Positions 1-8,276 of a stretch of 18,437 nt of DNA are shown here, one piece after another. The stretch is taken from positions 1 through 18,437 of the forward strand of contig JAEZIF010000001.1 of NCBI GenBank assembly GCA_023416135.1, read 5' to 3'. This DNA comes from Pseudomonadota bacterium. GTDB lineage: Bacteria > Pseudomonadota > Alphaproteobacteria > Reyranellales > Reyranellaceae. Position 1 is the stretch's first letter. Every line of letters starts with the position of its first letter. The position numbers and the translations under genes were made by a program. The notes under the pieces are model-generated. The model made no database searches. It worked only from the letters and a program-made list of their open reading frames with translations, and was not told the DNA's origin.

Positions 1-1
1 C

Positions 2-2626
2 CCCCGCCTCGCGCCGGCTCTGCGCAAGAAGATCGTCGCTGCCGCCGTCGCCATGGCCAAGGCCGTGAAGTATCGCAGCCTCGGCACTTTCGAGTTCCTG
101 GTCGATGGCCAGGAGTTCTTCTTCATCGAAGCCAACCCGCGACTTCAGGTCGAGCACACCGTCACCGAACAGGTATGGGGCGTCGATCTGGTGAAGACGC
201 AGCTTCTTCTGGCCGGCGGCGTGGCCTTGGCCAGGACCGGAATCGCCGAGGCCAGGCCGCGCGGGCATGCCATCCAGCTCCGTGTCAACATGGAGACCAT
301 GACCGCAGACGGCTCGGCCAAGCCGGGCGGCGGAGCGCTCACGGTGTTCGAGCCGCCGTCGGGCCCGGGCATCCGTGTCGACACCTACGGCTATGCCGGC
401 TATCGCACCAATCCCAACTTCGATTCGCTGCTCGCCAAGCTGATCGTGCACAGCCCGTCGGCCGACTTTGCCGACGCGCTGGCGAGAGCTGAGCGCGCGC
501 TGGCGGCGTTCCGCCTCGAAGGTGCACCCAGCAACATCGCCTTCCTGCGCGCGCTGCTCGCCCACAAGGATTTCCGTGCCGACAAGATCCATACGCGCTT
601 CGTCGATGAGCAGGCCGAGGCGCTGATCGACGCCGCGGCGAAGCTGGAGCCCGGACTCCATTTCCCGACGACCGCAGCGCCAGCCTCGGGCAATCGTCAG
701 GCCGGCGCGAAGGTCGATGCCGTCGATCCCCTAGCCGTGCTGGCCTTCGGCAAGACGCAGCAGCAGGCCGAGCCGCAGGCACTCTCCGACGCGCCGGAAG
801 GCACGGTGCCGGTGGCGGCGCCGATGCAGGGCACGATCGTCAGCATTTCGGTCAAGGAAGGCGATGCCGTCGCCGCCGGCCAGCCGCTGCTGATCATGGA
901 CGCCATGAAGATGCAGCATGAGATCCGCAGTCCGGCGCGCGGTTATGTGCGGCGGGTCGCGGTCGAGGCCGGCGAGACGATCTACGAGGGCCATGCCCTG
1001 CTGTTCGTCGAGGAGGCCGATGTCGAGGTGAAGGGCGCGGTGGCCGAGGAGAAGATCGATCTCGACTACATCCGCCCCGATCTCGCCGAGTATTTCGAGC
1101 GGCGCGCCATGACGCTGGACGACAAACGGCCCGAGTCGGTGGCGCGGCGGCGCAAGACCAACCAGCGCACGGCGCGGCAGAATCTCGACGACCTGGTCGA
1201 TCCCGGCAGCTTCGTCGAATGGGGCGCCTTCGCCATTGCCAGCCAGCGCACGCGGCGCACGCAGGAGGACCTGATCGAGAAGACGCCGGCCGACGGGCTG
1301 ATAACCGGCATCGGCCGCGTCAACGGCTCGCTGTTCGGCCCGGAGAAGAGCCGGGTGGCGATCGCGCATTACGACTACACGGTGCTGGCCGGCACCCAGG
1401 GCAAGACCAACCATCACAAGAAGGACCGGCTGTTCGAGATCGTCGAGGAGCAGCGCCTGCCGCTGGTCTTCTTCACCGAGGGCGGCGGCGGGCGGCCGGG
1501 TGACGTCGACGTGCAGTCGGTGGCCGGTCTCAACACCATGGCCTTCCACATCTTCGGACGGCTGAGCGGCTCCTCGCCGCTGGTCGGCATCAATTCCGGG
1601 CGCTGCTTCGCCGGCAACGCCGCGATCCTGGGCTGCTGCGACGTGGTGATCGCGACCAGGAATTCGTCGATCGGCATGGGTGGCCCGGCAATGATCGAAG
1701 GCGGCAATCTCGGCGTGTTCGCACCCGAGGAAGTCGGCCCGATGAACGTGCAGGTGCCCAACGGCATGGTCGACATCGCGGTCGAAGACGAGGCCGAGGC
1801 GGTCGCCGTCGCCAAGAAATACCTGTCGTACTTCCAGGGCGCCTTGCCGGAATGGCGCGCCGCCGACCAGCGACTGCTGCGCCGGGCCATCCCCGAGAAC
1901 CGGCTGCGCGTCTACGACGTCCGCTCCGTCATCGAGACCTTGTGCGACGAGGGCTCGGTACTGGAGCTGCGCCGTGCCTTCGGACGCGGCATGGTGACGG
2001 CGCTGGCCCGCATCGAGGGCAAGCCGTTCGGCATCGTCGCCAACAATCCCACGCACCTCGCCGGGGCGATCGACTCGGACGGCTCGGACAAGGCCGCGCG
2101 CTTCCTGCAGCTTTGCGATGCCTTCGAGCTGCCCGTGCTGTTCCTGTGCGACACGCCGGGCATGATGGTCGGCCCCGAGGTCGAGAAGACCGCCCTGGTG
2201 CGCCATTGCTCGCGCCTGTTCGTGACCGGCGCCAATCTCGGCGTGCCGTTCGGCACCATCGTGCTACGCAAGGCCTATGGGCTGGGCGCACAGGCCATGG
2301 CCGGCGGCTCGTTCCATGCCGGCACCTTCGCGATCTCCTGGCCGACCGGCGAGTTCGGCGGCATGGGGCTCGAGGGCGCGGTGAAGCTCGGCTATCGCAA
2401 GGAGCTCGAGGCCGTCGCCGACCCGGCCGAGCGGCGCGCGCTATTCGACAGGATGGTGGCCGCCGCCTATGCCCGCGGCAAGGCGCTCAGCACCGCGACC
2501 TACTTCGAGGTCGACGAGGTGATCGATCCCGCCGATTCGCGCCGCTGGGTGGCGACGGCGCTGCTGGATGCACCGCCACGCCCACGCAATCCGCACAAGA
2601 AGCGGCCGAATATTGACACTTGGTAA
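2..2626 (+). CDS. Single-chain biotin-dependent acyl-CoA carboxylase (BC-BCCP-CT fusion), 5'-truncated by the window
   Basis: The reading frame is open from base 2, so the gene begins upstream; the ATG at 53 lies inside the biotin carboxylase domain and is not the start. Numbering from that ATG, residues 1-200 are the C-terminal part of biotin carboxylase, with the conserved EANPRLQVEHTVTE at 26-39. Residues about 250-325 are a biotinyl domain with AMKM, the biotinylated Lys being residue 286. From about 330 to 857 there is a complete two-half crotonase-fold carboxyltransferase (GGGGRPGDVD motif near 475). The protein should carboxylate an acyl-CoA using ATP and bicarbonate in the cytoplasm. 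This domain order in one chain matches the long-chain acyl-CoA carboxylase (LCC) type known from Rhodopseudomonas palustris and mycobacteria. The carboxyltransferase is of the acyl-CoA kind, which argues against urea carboxylase. The acyl chain length used cannot be read from sequence. Confidence 0.93.
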   Translation, partial: PRLAPALRKKIVAAAVAMAKAVKYRSLGTFEFLVDGQEFFFIEANPRLQVEHTVTEQVWGVDLVKTQLLLAGGVALARTGIAEARPRGHAIQLRVNMETMTADGSAKPGGGALTVFEPPSGPGIRVDTYGYAGYRTNPNFDSLLAKLIVHSPSADFADALARAERALAAFRLEGAPSNIAFLRALLAHKDFRADKIHTRFVDEQAEALIDAAAKLEPGLHFPTTAAPASGNRQAGAKVDAVDPLAVLAFGKTQQQAEPQALSDAPEGTVPVAAPMQGTIVSISVKEGDAVAAGQPLLIMDAMKMQHEIRSPARGYVRRVAVEAGETIYEGHALLFVEEADVEVKGAVAEEKIDLDYIRPDLAEYFERRAMTLDDKRPESVARRRKTNQRTARQNLDDLVDPGSFVEWGAFAIASQRTRRTQEDLIEKTPADGLITGIGRVNGSLFGPEKSRVAIAHYDYTVLAGTQGKTNHHKKDRLFEIVEEQRLPLVFFTEGGGGRPGDVDVQSVAGLNTMAFHIFGRLSGSSPLVGINSGRCFAGNAAILGCCDVVIATRNSSIGMGGPAMIEGGNLGVFAPEEVGPMNVQVPNGMVDIAVEDEAEAVAVAKKYLSYFQGALPEWRAADQRLLRRAIPENRLRVYDVRSVIETLCDEGSVLELRRAFGRGMVTALARIEGKPFGIVANNPTHLAGAIDSDGSDKAARFLQLCDAFELPVLFLCDTPGMMVGPEVEKTALVRHCSRLFVTGANLGVPFGTIVLRKAYGLGAQAMAGGSFHAGTFAISWPTGEFGGMGLEGAVKLGYRKELEAVADPAERRALFDRMVAAAYARGKALSTATYFEVDEVIDPADSRRWVATALLDAPPRPRNPHKKRPNIDTW

Positions 2627-2630
2627 CGAG

Positions 2631-2703
2631 TGTCATCCCGAGGCCTAAGGCCGAGGGACCTTTCCGGTAACAGGAAAGGTCCCTCGCTGCGCTCGGGATG
2701 ACA
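2631..2703. repeat. Long two-part palindrome between convergent genes; likely bidirectional terminator and dispersed repeat
   Basis: Outer arms TGTCATCCCGAG (2631-2642) and CTCGGGATGACA (2692-2703) are perfect inverted repeats of 12 bp. Inside them GAGGGACCTTTCC (2653-2665) pairs perfectly with GGAAAGGTCCCTC (2673-2685) around a 7-nt loop. The element fills the 86-bp gap between the carboxylase stop (2626) and the convergent solute-binding protein stop (2713), so it can end transcription in both directions. The TGTCATCCCGAG...CTCGGGATGACA layout resembles a repeat that recurs in intergenic regions of many bacterial genomes; that part is recollection, and only one copy is in this window. Confidence 0.85.
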
Positions 2704-2712
2704 GCGGTGCGC

Positions 2713-4623
2713 TTACTGAGCCACCCAGAACGTATCCGGCTGGTACAGGCCGATGTAGCCGCCCGGATCCCAGGCGTAATAGCCTTCCTTGGGCACGTTC
2801 TTGATCTTCGGGCCGACGACGATCGGCTGGCGGATGCCGTTGACCGTGCCGATGGTGAACACCTCGTCGGCGTTGCTCTCCAGGATCTTCTCCCACGCCT
2901 TGCGCCGCTCGGCCTCGTTGGTGCCGTGTTCCCACTCCTTGACGTAGTCGAGGAGCTTGCAGGCGACCTCGACGTCGCACTTCTCGCCCATCCGCTCCTT
3001 GGATTCGACGAACATGCCCCAGCGCGACCACTGCAGGCCGCCCTGCATCGTGGGGGCGAACTCCTTGGGGCTGGTGTTGGGCGTCGGCATGGCCGTCACG
3101 ACGCCGGCGAAGGCCGTCATGATCGCCTCGCCGGAGAAGGCGCGCAGCCGGAAGTTCTCGCGCGTCTGCGGCTTGGTCAGCATCTTGATGCCGACCTTCT
3201 TCCACATCTCGGCGATCAGGTGCAGCGCGTCGGCGTCCTCGGTCTCTTCGCTGGCATGCTCGACAACGATGGTCGCCGGCCGGCCGTCGGGCAGCAGGCG
3301 GAAGCCCTGGCTGTCCTTCTTGTTCAGGCCGGCCTCGTCGAGCAGCTTGTTCGCGAGCTTGGGATCGTACTGCGCCCACTTCTTCGCGTAGTCCGGCTTG
3401 AACAGCTGCGAGCGCTCCATGATCGTGTTGTTCGAGGGCTTGGCGAGGCCGAGATAGACCGTTTCGTTCAGCTCGTTGCGGTCGATGGCGAGCGACAGGG
3501 CGCGGCGGACCCGCACGTCGCGCATCAGCTTGCGCCACTCCTCGTCGTTGGCGTTGAGGTTGGGATAGAGCGCGAGCTGCGAGCCCGAGCCCGATTCCCA
3601 TAGCCGCACCTCGACGCCCGAGCTCTTCGCGCTCTTCTGCAGGAAGGTGTAGTCGCGCATGTTGAGATAGCGCGGCTGCAGGTCGGCCTCGCCCAGGCCG
3701 GCCTTGGCGGGCACCAGGTTGGTCGCGGCTTGGGTGAAGATCACGCGATCGATATAGGGCAGCTGCTGCCCCTTGCCGTCGATGCGGTGATAGAAGGGAT
3801 TGCGCTGGAACACGTAACGCTGCGCCGGCGAGGCCGTGGTGTTGACCCACGGGTTGAGCGTCGGCAGGTCCGGATTGTCGTTGGCGTACATCACGTCGTG
3901 ACGCCGATAGATCTGCACCCAGTTGCCGCCGGTCTGGCCGCCCCTGGCTGCCTTGGCGATGTCCTCGGGCGAGGCGTACTTGGCGTGGAACTTCTTGAGA
4001 TAGTGCGCCGGGCGGAACAGGAACAGCGGAGCGGCGCGGGCCTGGCTCTCGATGAAGTACGGGTTGGGCTTGTCCCAGGTGAACTTGATGGTTCGCGCGT
4101 CGATGATCTCCACCTTGGGCGGCTGGCCGTCGACCAGCAACTCGACCGACGGACCGGACGGCGACAGCTCCTTGTTGTTGGCGATGTCTTCCCAGAAGAA
4201 ACGGAAGTCGTCGGTGGTGAAAGGCTGTCCGTCGGACCACTTGTGGCCCTCGCGCAGCTTGAAGGTGAACTCCTTGTCGCCCTTGTTCTCGTAGCTCTCG
4301 AGGATGTCGGGCTGCAGCTTGAACTCGGGCGTGTACACGATCAGTCGCGTGTAGCTGTAGATCGTCATCAGGCGCGTATCGCGCGCGCTGGCGACCAGCA
4401 TGTTGAGCTGCCCTCCCGACTGGCCGGGGCCGTCGTTGCCGGAGAACTTCGTCACCACCATGGGCTGCTTGGGCACGCGTTGATCGACCGGCGGCAGCGC
4501 CCCCGACTTCACCTGATCGGCGAGCATCGGTGTTTCCTGCAGCTTGGGAGCCGGATCGGCAGCGAAGGCAGGGCTGCACAGCAGACCAAATAAAACGGCC
4601 TTCGTGAAAACACGTCGCTTCAT
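2713..4623 (-). CDS. ABC transporter solute-binding protein, family 5 (peptide/nickel/opine type), periplasmic
   Basis: 636 aa. The start at 4623 is chosen because it gives an immediate signal peptide: MKRRVFTK, a hydrophobic stretch, then a PAFA|ADP cleavage site near residue 21. The RRVFTK start is Tat-like (RRxFxK), so the protein may be exported folded. An in-frame ATG at 4650 would only add nine polar residues. The mature part has the SBP_bac_5 layout: an N-terminal region with FKLREGHKWSDGQPFTTDDF, the typical family-5 'WSDG.P.TADDF' signature, and a central RVRRALSLAIDRNELN segment. The family delivers oligopeptides, nickel complexes, opines or sugars to an ABC permease. No permease or ATPase gene lies nearby, so it is an orphan here and its ligand cannot be predicted. 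An AGGGTAGG stretch precedes the start. Confidence 0.9.
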   Translation of the reverse strand: MKRRVFTKAVLFGLLCSPAFAADPAPKLQETPMLADQVKSGALPPVDQRVPKQPMVVTKFSGNDGPGQSGGQLNMLVASARDTRLMTIYSYTRLIVYTPEFKLQPDILESYENKGDKEFTFKLREGHKWSDGQPFTTDDFRFFWEDIANNKELSPSGPSVELLVDGQPPKVEIIDARTIKFTWDKPNPYFIESQARAAPLFLFRPAHYLKKFHAKYASPEDIAKAARGGQTGGNWVQIYRRHDVMYANDNPDLPTLNPWVNTTASPAQRYVFQRNPFYHRIDGKGQQLPYIDRVIFTQAATNLVPAKAGLGEADLQPRYLNMRDYTFLQKSAKSSGVEVRLWESGSGSQLALYPNLNANDEEWRKLMRDVRVRRALSLAIDRNELNETVYLGLAKPSNNTIMERSQLFKPDYAKKWAQYDPKLANKLLDEAGLNKKDSQGFRLLPDGRPATIVVEHASEETEDADALHLIAEMWKKVGIKMLTKPQTRENFRLRAFSGEAIMTAFAGVVTAMPTPNTSPKEFAPTMQGGLQWSRWGMFVESKERMGEKCDVEVACKLLDYVKEWEHGTNEAERRKAWEKILESNADEVFTIGTVNGIRQPIVVGPKIKNVPKEGYYAWDPGGYIGLYQPDTFWVAQ

Positions 4624-4678
4624 AGTGCCTACCCTGTGGTTTCTTCTCATGGCGTCGGCGGAAAGTCAGTGGGCGTGA

Positions 4679-4707
4679 AATCTAGGTTGCCATGCCCGGG
4701 GGTGCAA
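4679..4707 (-). promoter_or_regulatory. Candidate sigma-70 promoter for the solute-binding protein gene
   Basis: On the minus strand, TTGCAC (4707-4702) is followed by a 17-nt spacer and TAGATT (4684-4679). Each hexamer matches the consensus at 4 of 6 positions and the spacing is optimal. The -10 box lies about 55 nt before the ATG at 4623. The region (4624-4765) is non-coding and more A+T-rich than its surroundings. Confidence 0.5.
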
Positions 4708-4765
4708 GGAACACGCCATGCGGCGCACAAAACGCGCCACAATTTCTTCACGATTGATGCTCCAA

Positions 4766-5752
4766 TCAGTAACGGTCGAAGGCGCGTTTAGGGCCCGGCC
4801 GCGTGCCTTCGGCGATCAGCGGTTTTACCGAGCCGTTGGCCTCAACCGTATCGGCGGCGTAGGCGCCGGTGACGCCCACGGGCCGGTCGCCCTTCACCGT
4901 TACCCGCTCCATGGTGCGGCGCGCCGGATAATAGTCGTGCGCGGCATAGTGCAGCACGGAGCGGTTGTCCCACATCACCAGGGTGCCGGGCCGCCATTTC
5001 ACCCGCAGCTGGTACTCGGGGATGGTGGCCTGCCGGTAGAGGTAGGCGAGCAGCGTGTCGCTTTCGTCGGTCTTGAGATCCCTTATGCGCACGCAGAACT
5101 GCTGGTTCACATAGAGGATGCGACGGCCCGACACCGGGTGCACCCGCACGACGGGATGCCAGGGGTTGGGGAACTCGTCCTCGAGCTTGCGCAGCTTGGC
5201 GCGGTCGTCGTGGCTGAACAGCGGCCGCCACGGCTTGAAGTCGTGCAGCGCCTCCATGCCGTGGATGTGCTGCTTCATGCGCTCGGAGAGGCCGCGATAG
5301 GCCGCACTCATGCTGGAGAACAACGTGTCGCCGCCGACCTCGGGGACGACCTTGGCGCGCAGGATGGTGGCCATCGGCGGCGCCTCACGGAAGGTCTCGT
5401 CGGCATGCCAGATGTCGGTCAGGGCCGGCGGGTTGTCCTTGGAATAGTCGAGGATGATGACCTCGGGCTTGTCGGCGAGGTTGGGCGAGAACGGATGGAT
5501 CGATAGCTCGCCGAACAGGGCGCCGAAGGCCATCTCCTGGTCGACCGTGATGTCCTGCTCACGCATAACGATCACTTCGTATTGCACCAGCGCGTCATGC
5601 ACGATCTTGAACTGGGCCGGGCTCAATGGCCGCCGAAGATCGACGCCTTCGATTTCGGCGCCGATGAACCCGTTGATCGGCCGCACGCTTATCGGCCGCG
5701 TGGCGATTTCCGCTTCTGCTTTGCGCGATGCGGTAGAGCGCACTGCCGGCAT
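4766..5752 (-). CDS. TauD/TfdA-family Fe(II)/2-oxoglutarate-dependent dioxygenase
   Basis: 328 aa, close to the usual family length of about 280-330. The facial triad is visible: WHADETF gives H116 and D118, and WDNRSVLHYAAHDY gives the distal H268. R279 and R283 in the RRTMERVTVKGD segment correspond to the arginines that bind 2-oxoglutarate and substrate in TauD. The enzyme should hydroxylate a small organic acid or sulfonate-like substrate, releasing succinate and CO2. Its true substrate is not evident: the family includes taurine, 2,4-D and alkylsulfate dioxygenases. The start ATG (5752-5750) has a GGAGG ribosome-binding site. It is divergent from the alpha-hydroxy-acid oxidase with 55 bp between starts, so the two may share regulation; a hydroxylated product oxidised by the neighbour is a possible but unproven link. 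Confidence 0.92.
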   Translation of the reverse strand: MPAVRSTASRKAEAEIATRPISVRPINGFIGAEIEGVDLRRPLSPAQFKIVHDALVQYEVIVMREQDITVDQEMAFGALFGELSIHPFSPNLADKPEVIILDYSKDNPPALTDIWHADETFREAPPMATILRAKVVPEVGGDTLFSSMSAAYRGLSERMKQHIHGMEALHDFKPWRPLFSHDDRAKLRKLEDEFPNPWHPVVRVHPVSGRRILYVNQQFCVRIRDLKTDESDTLLAYLYRQATIPEYQLRVKWRPGTLVMWDNRSVLHYAAHDYYPARRTMERVTVKGDRPVGVTGAYAADTVEANGSVKPLIAEGTRPGPKRAFDRY

Positions 5753-5807
5753 CGTTTCCTCCGCATGTTTATTGCGCTACTTCTAGCCGGAATCGGCGGG
5801 GAGGACC
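5753..5807. promoter_or_regulatory. Short divergent control region with two strong ribosome-binding sites
   Basis: Only 55 bp separate the two divergent start codons. The leftward gene has CGGAGGAAACG directly before its ATG, and the rightward gene has GGGGAGGACC before its ATG at 5808. This fixes both starts and leaves little room for two separate promoters. I see no convincing -35/-10 pair, so promoters may overlap or lie inside the opposite gene. Confidence 0.5.
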
Positions 5808-6893
5808 ATGGCAAGCGGTCTGGAGAACGAATTCGTAACGCTGCACGAGATCGTCAAGGCGGCGAAGATCAAGCTCAATGCCAACATCTGGGACTACCTG
5901 GTCGGCGGCACGGAGACCGAGACGACGCTCCGCCGCAACCGGATGGCGCTCGATTCGATCGCCTTTCGGCCGCGCGTGCTGCGTGACGTCAGCAGGATCG
6001 ATCCATCGTCGGAGATCCTGGGCAAGAAGATCCGCTTGCCCGTCATGCTGGCGCCGGTCGGCTCGCTGGAATCCTTCGAGCCCGGCGGCGGCATCACGGT
6101 CGCCAAGGGCGCGGGCGCGGGCAATGTCGCGATGCTCATCAGCTCAGTGACGACGCTGAAGCTCGAGGACATCGTCAAGGGCGGCGCCGGGCCCAAGATC
6201 TACCAGCTTTATGTCCGCGGCGACGACAACTGGGTGGCCGACCGCGTCAAGCAGGCGATGGATGCGGGCTACGACGCCTTCTGCATCACCGTCGACACCC
6301 AGGTCTATTCACGCCGCGAGCGCGACATCGCCAAGCGCTTCGTCAAGTCGTGGCGCACGGCGGCGACCGGGCAGGACCACCAGGCCGCCTTCTCGTGGGA
6401 CAACTTCAAGAAGGTGAAGGACAAGTTCCCCGACGTGAAGTTCATGCTGAAGGGCATCGGTACCGGCGAGGATGCCGATATCGCCTGCCAGCACGGCGTG
6501 TGGGCGGTCTATTGCTCCAACCACGGCGGCCGCCAGCTCGATCACGGCCGCGGCTCGGCCGCGGTGCTGCCCGAGGTGATCGATGCGGTGAAGGGCCGGG
6601 CCAAGATCGCCGTCGACGGCTCGTTCAGCCGCGGCAGCGACATCGTCAAGGCAATCTGCCTCGGCGCCGACTGGGTCGGCCTGGGCCGGCTCTACTGCTA
6701 CGGCCTGGCCGCGGCGGGCGCCGCCGGCATCGAGCGCACGGTCGAGCTTCTCGAGGACGAGATGAAGGAGGTGATGGGTCTTCTGGGCGTCACCAGCCTG
6801 AAGCAGCTCGACAAGAGCTACATCTCGGCCGCCACGCCGACCAACCTGCCGGGCGTGCACTCGGCCTTCCCGCTGATGCACGAGGGATACTGA
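5808..6893 (+). CDS. FMN-dependent alpha-hydroxy-acid oxidase/dehydrogenase (glycolate oxidase, lactate, mandelate family)
   Basis: 361 aa TIM-barrel flavoprotein of normal family length. It keeps the FMN and catalytic landmarks: LPVMLAPVG at 77-84, YQLYV at 132-136, FMLKGI with the flavin-contacting K215, CSNHGGRQLD with catalytic H239 and substrate-binding R242, the phosphate-binding VDGSFSRGSD from 269, and GLGR at 291-294. It should oxidise an L-2-hydroxy acid to the 2-oxo acid. Oddities are LDHGRGS where most members have LDGAP.S, and TVDTQVYSRRERD where TVD.P..G.RERD is usual; both could alter specificity. The start has a GGAGG site 6 nt upstream. A decayed copy of its last 27 codons lies downstream at 6947-7027. 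Substrate not assignable. Confidence 0.92.
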   Translation: MASGLENEFVTLHEIVKAAKIKLNANIWDYLVGGTETETTLRRNRMALDSIAFRPRVLRDVSRIDPSSEILGKKIRLPVMLAPVGSLESFEPGGGITVAKGAGAGNVAMLISSVTTLKLEDIVKGGAGPKIYQLYVRGDDNWVADRVKQAMDAGYDAFCITVDTQVYSRRERDIAKRFVKSWRTAATGQDHQAAFSWDNFKKVKDKFPDVKFMLKGIGTGEDADIACQHGVWAVYCSNHGGRQLDHGRGSAAVLPEVIDAVKGRAKIAVDGSFSRGSDIVKAICLGADWVGLGRLYCYGLAAAGAAGIERTVELLEDEMKEVMGLLGVTSLKQLDKSYISAATPTNLPGVHSAFPLMHEGY

Positions 6894-6946
6894 CTCCGCT
6901 GTTACGGCGCGGTGTAAATCTAGTCGTCACCGGCCTGATGCGACGC

Positions 6947-7036
6947 GACAAGAGCCAAATCTCGGGCGGTACGCCGACCAACTCGCCGGGCGTGAACGCG
7001 GCGTTCCCGCCGATCGACGACGGGTGTCGAGCCTGA
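6947..7036 (+). pseudogene. Decayed duplicate of the alpha-hydroxy-acid oxidase C-terminus
   Basis: Bases 6947-7027 align without gaps to 6810-6890, the last 27 codons of the upstream oxidase gene. By hand I count 64 of 81 identical bases and 16 of 27 identical residues, for example TPTNLPGV against TPTNSPGV and SAFP against AAFP. The frame then runs three more codons to a TGA at 7034-7036. An ATG at 6938 in the same frame makes a 32-codon open frame, but with no ribosome-binding site I would not call it a gene. It looks like the tail of a lost tandem paralogue or a recombination scar. Confidence 0.8.
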
Positions 7037-7047
7037 AAGCAGGCAGC

Positions 7048-7071
7048 AGCCGGTCCGTGGCGCGACCGGCT
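7048..7071 (+). terminator. Possible weak terminator hairpin
   Basis: AGCCGGTC (7048-7055) and GACCGGCT (7064-7071) form a perfect 8-bp stem around an 8-nt loop, 11 nt after the stop of the decayed oxidase tail. There is no T-run after it, so it is only a candidate. Confidence 0.3.
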
Positions 7072-7309
7072 CGCCGCCGATGACCGCGAGCAGCAAGGCT
7101 GCGGCGCAATGGGCTGCACACGGTCCCGGCTTGCGAGAACCGCCGGCGACCTGGTTCAGCCGTTCGTTGTGCGCATGACCGTTTCGCGAAGCCTTGTGGC
7201 TTGGCGATCGCCGACGTCTGGGTTTTTGTTTCGACACTTTGCCCGCCGTACTGGAGCGAACTCCCCGCGCCTGGGTACTCCGCTTGCTGCCGGTCGGAGA
7301 AGCCGGTAA
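7072..7309. other. Non-coding stretch before the tandem winged-helix gene
   Basis: The gap between the oxidase stop and the next gene runs 6894-7309 (416 bp). Apart from the decayed tail and the hairpin listed above, I see no gene, RNA or convincing promoter in it. The GGAGA at 7296-7300 is the ribosome-binding site for the gene starting at 7310. Confidence 0.5.
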
Positions 7310-8194
7310 GTGCCCAAAATGAGCCAGTCGGCTACCCAAATTGAGCCGGACGTGCCGGGCGCCACCTATCCGGTGATGCGCGTGGCGACGGAATACTTCC
7401 TGCGGGGCGTCGACGTCCTCGGCGAGGTGCACCGTGACATGGTGAGCAGCGTGGTCTTCGTGACGCTCTGGCGTGGCCAGATGCAGGGTGGCGGCCGTCC
7501 ACCCGTCGGCATCCGCGAGCTGTCGCGGAAGACCGGTCTTCCCTACGAGACGGTGCGCCGCCATGCGCGCGCGCTGGTGCGCGGCGGGCAGTGCATCGAA
7601 GAGAAGAGCGGCCTGGCGATCCCTGCCGCCATGATGCGAAGCCGACAGACAGCGGCCATGCTGCGCCGGAGCTATGTCAATGCCGTGCGCATGCTGCGGG
7701 ACCTGACGCGCATCGAGGTTGCACGGTTCAGCATCGGGTCCGATCGCCGTATGCCGTCGGCTCGCCTGACCAAGGAGCAGATCGCGATCGGAATGGCCGG
7801 CATCGGCCTGCTGCTCACGGGCCTGCGGACGTTGCACGAGTTCTCCGGCGGCGACCTCGTCACCGGTCTGGTCTACACTGCGATCTGGACGGCCAACGTC
7901 AAGCACGTGACGAACACCCCGGGGGCGGGTGGCAGCGGCATACTCGAGGACAGCCAGCGCCTGCCCGTGAGCGTCCTTGCCATATCGAATGCGCTTCGCC
8001 TGCCCTACGAAACCGTCCGGCGGCATGCCGATGTGCTCCTGAAGGAAGGCCGCTGCATCCGCATCGGCCGGAAGGGCCTGGTTGCTCCGACCAGCCATCA
8101 TCGCCAGCGCGCCAACGTCGAGGCGATCGTGGCCGGCTATCATATCGTGATGACCTTCCTTGCCGAACTGAGGCGGGATGGGGTGAAGGTCTAG
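7310..8194 (+). CDS. Unknown protein with two tandem winged-helix-like repeats; probable DNA-binding regulator
   Basis: 294 aa, not a family I can name. It is an internal duplication. Residues about 21-135 and 160-290 each have a hydrophobic helical segment followed by a helix-turn-helix-like unit and a basic tail. The units align closely: GLPYETVRRHARALVRGGQC (76-95) and RLPYETVRRHADVLLKEGRC (230-249), preceded by IRELSRKT and VLAISNAL. PYETVRRH looks like a recognition helix, and the following turn with G.C looks like a wing. So one chain may bind DNA like a MarR- or GntR-type dimer. The GTG at 7310 is preferred over the ATG at 7319 because GGAGA lies 9 nt before it. It is monocistronic and convergent with the SDR gene. 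No ligand domain or transmembrane segment is evident. Confidence 0.75.
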   Translation: MPKMSQSATQIEPDVPGATYPVMRVATEYFLRGVDVLGEVHRDMVSSVVFVTLWRGQMQGGGRPPVGIRELSRKTGLPYETVRRHARALVRGGQCIEEKSGLAIPAAMMRSRQTAAMLRRSYVNAVRMLRDLTRIEVARFSIGSDRRMPSARLTKEQIAIGMAGIGLLLTGLRTLHEFSGGDLVTGLVYTAIWTANVKHVTNTPGAGGSGILEDSQRLPVSVLAISNALRLPYETVRRHADVLLKEGRCIRIGRKGLVAPTSHHRQRANVEAIVAGYHIVMTFLAELRRDGVKV

Positions 8195-8227
8195 GGGCGT
8201 CCGGACGGTGCCTGTTTCACCGGGCAC

Positions 8228-8260
8228 GATGGGACCAAGTGGATTCCACCTGGACCCATC
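8228..8260. terminator. Imperfect hairpin between convergent genes
   Basis: GATGGG at 8228 pairs with CCCATC ending at 8260, and the inner GTGG and CCAC pair, interrupted by single mismatches, around a 3-nt ATT loop (GTGGATTCCAC core). It lies in the 82-bp gap between convergent genes (stop at 8194, stop at 8277) and can serve both. The GTGGATTCCAC core followed by ATCATGCTTTAGC resembles dispersed palindromes of Rhizobiales genomes; that comparison is from memory. Confidence 0.55.
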
Positions 8261-8276
8261 ATGCTTTAGCCATGCC

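Noticed and set aside
2..2626. Urea carboxylase, which would fit the allophanate hydrolase
   Set aside because: The C-terminal half is a crotonase-fold acyl-CoA carboxyltransferase, not the urea carboxylase type, and the gene is over 6 kb from the atz genes and separated by unrelated units.
6938..7036. A 32-codon gene
   Set aside because: No ribosome-binding site, and its content is a decayed copy of the upstream oxidase tail.
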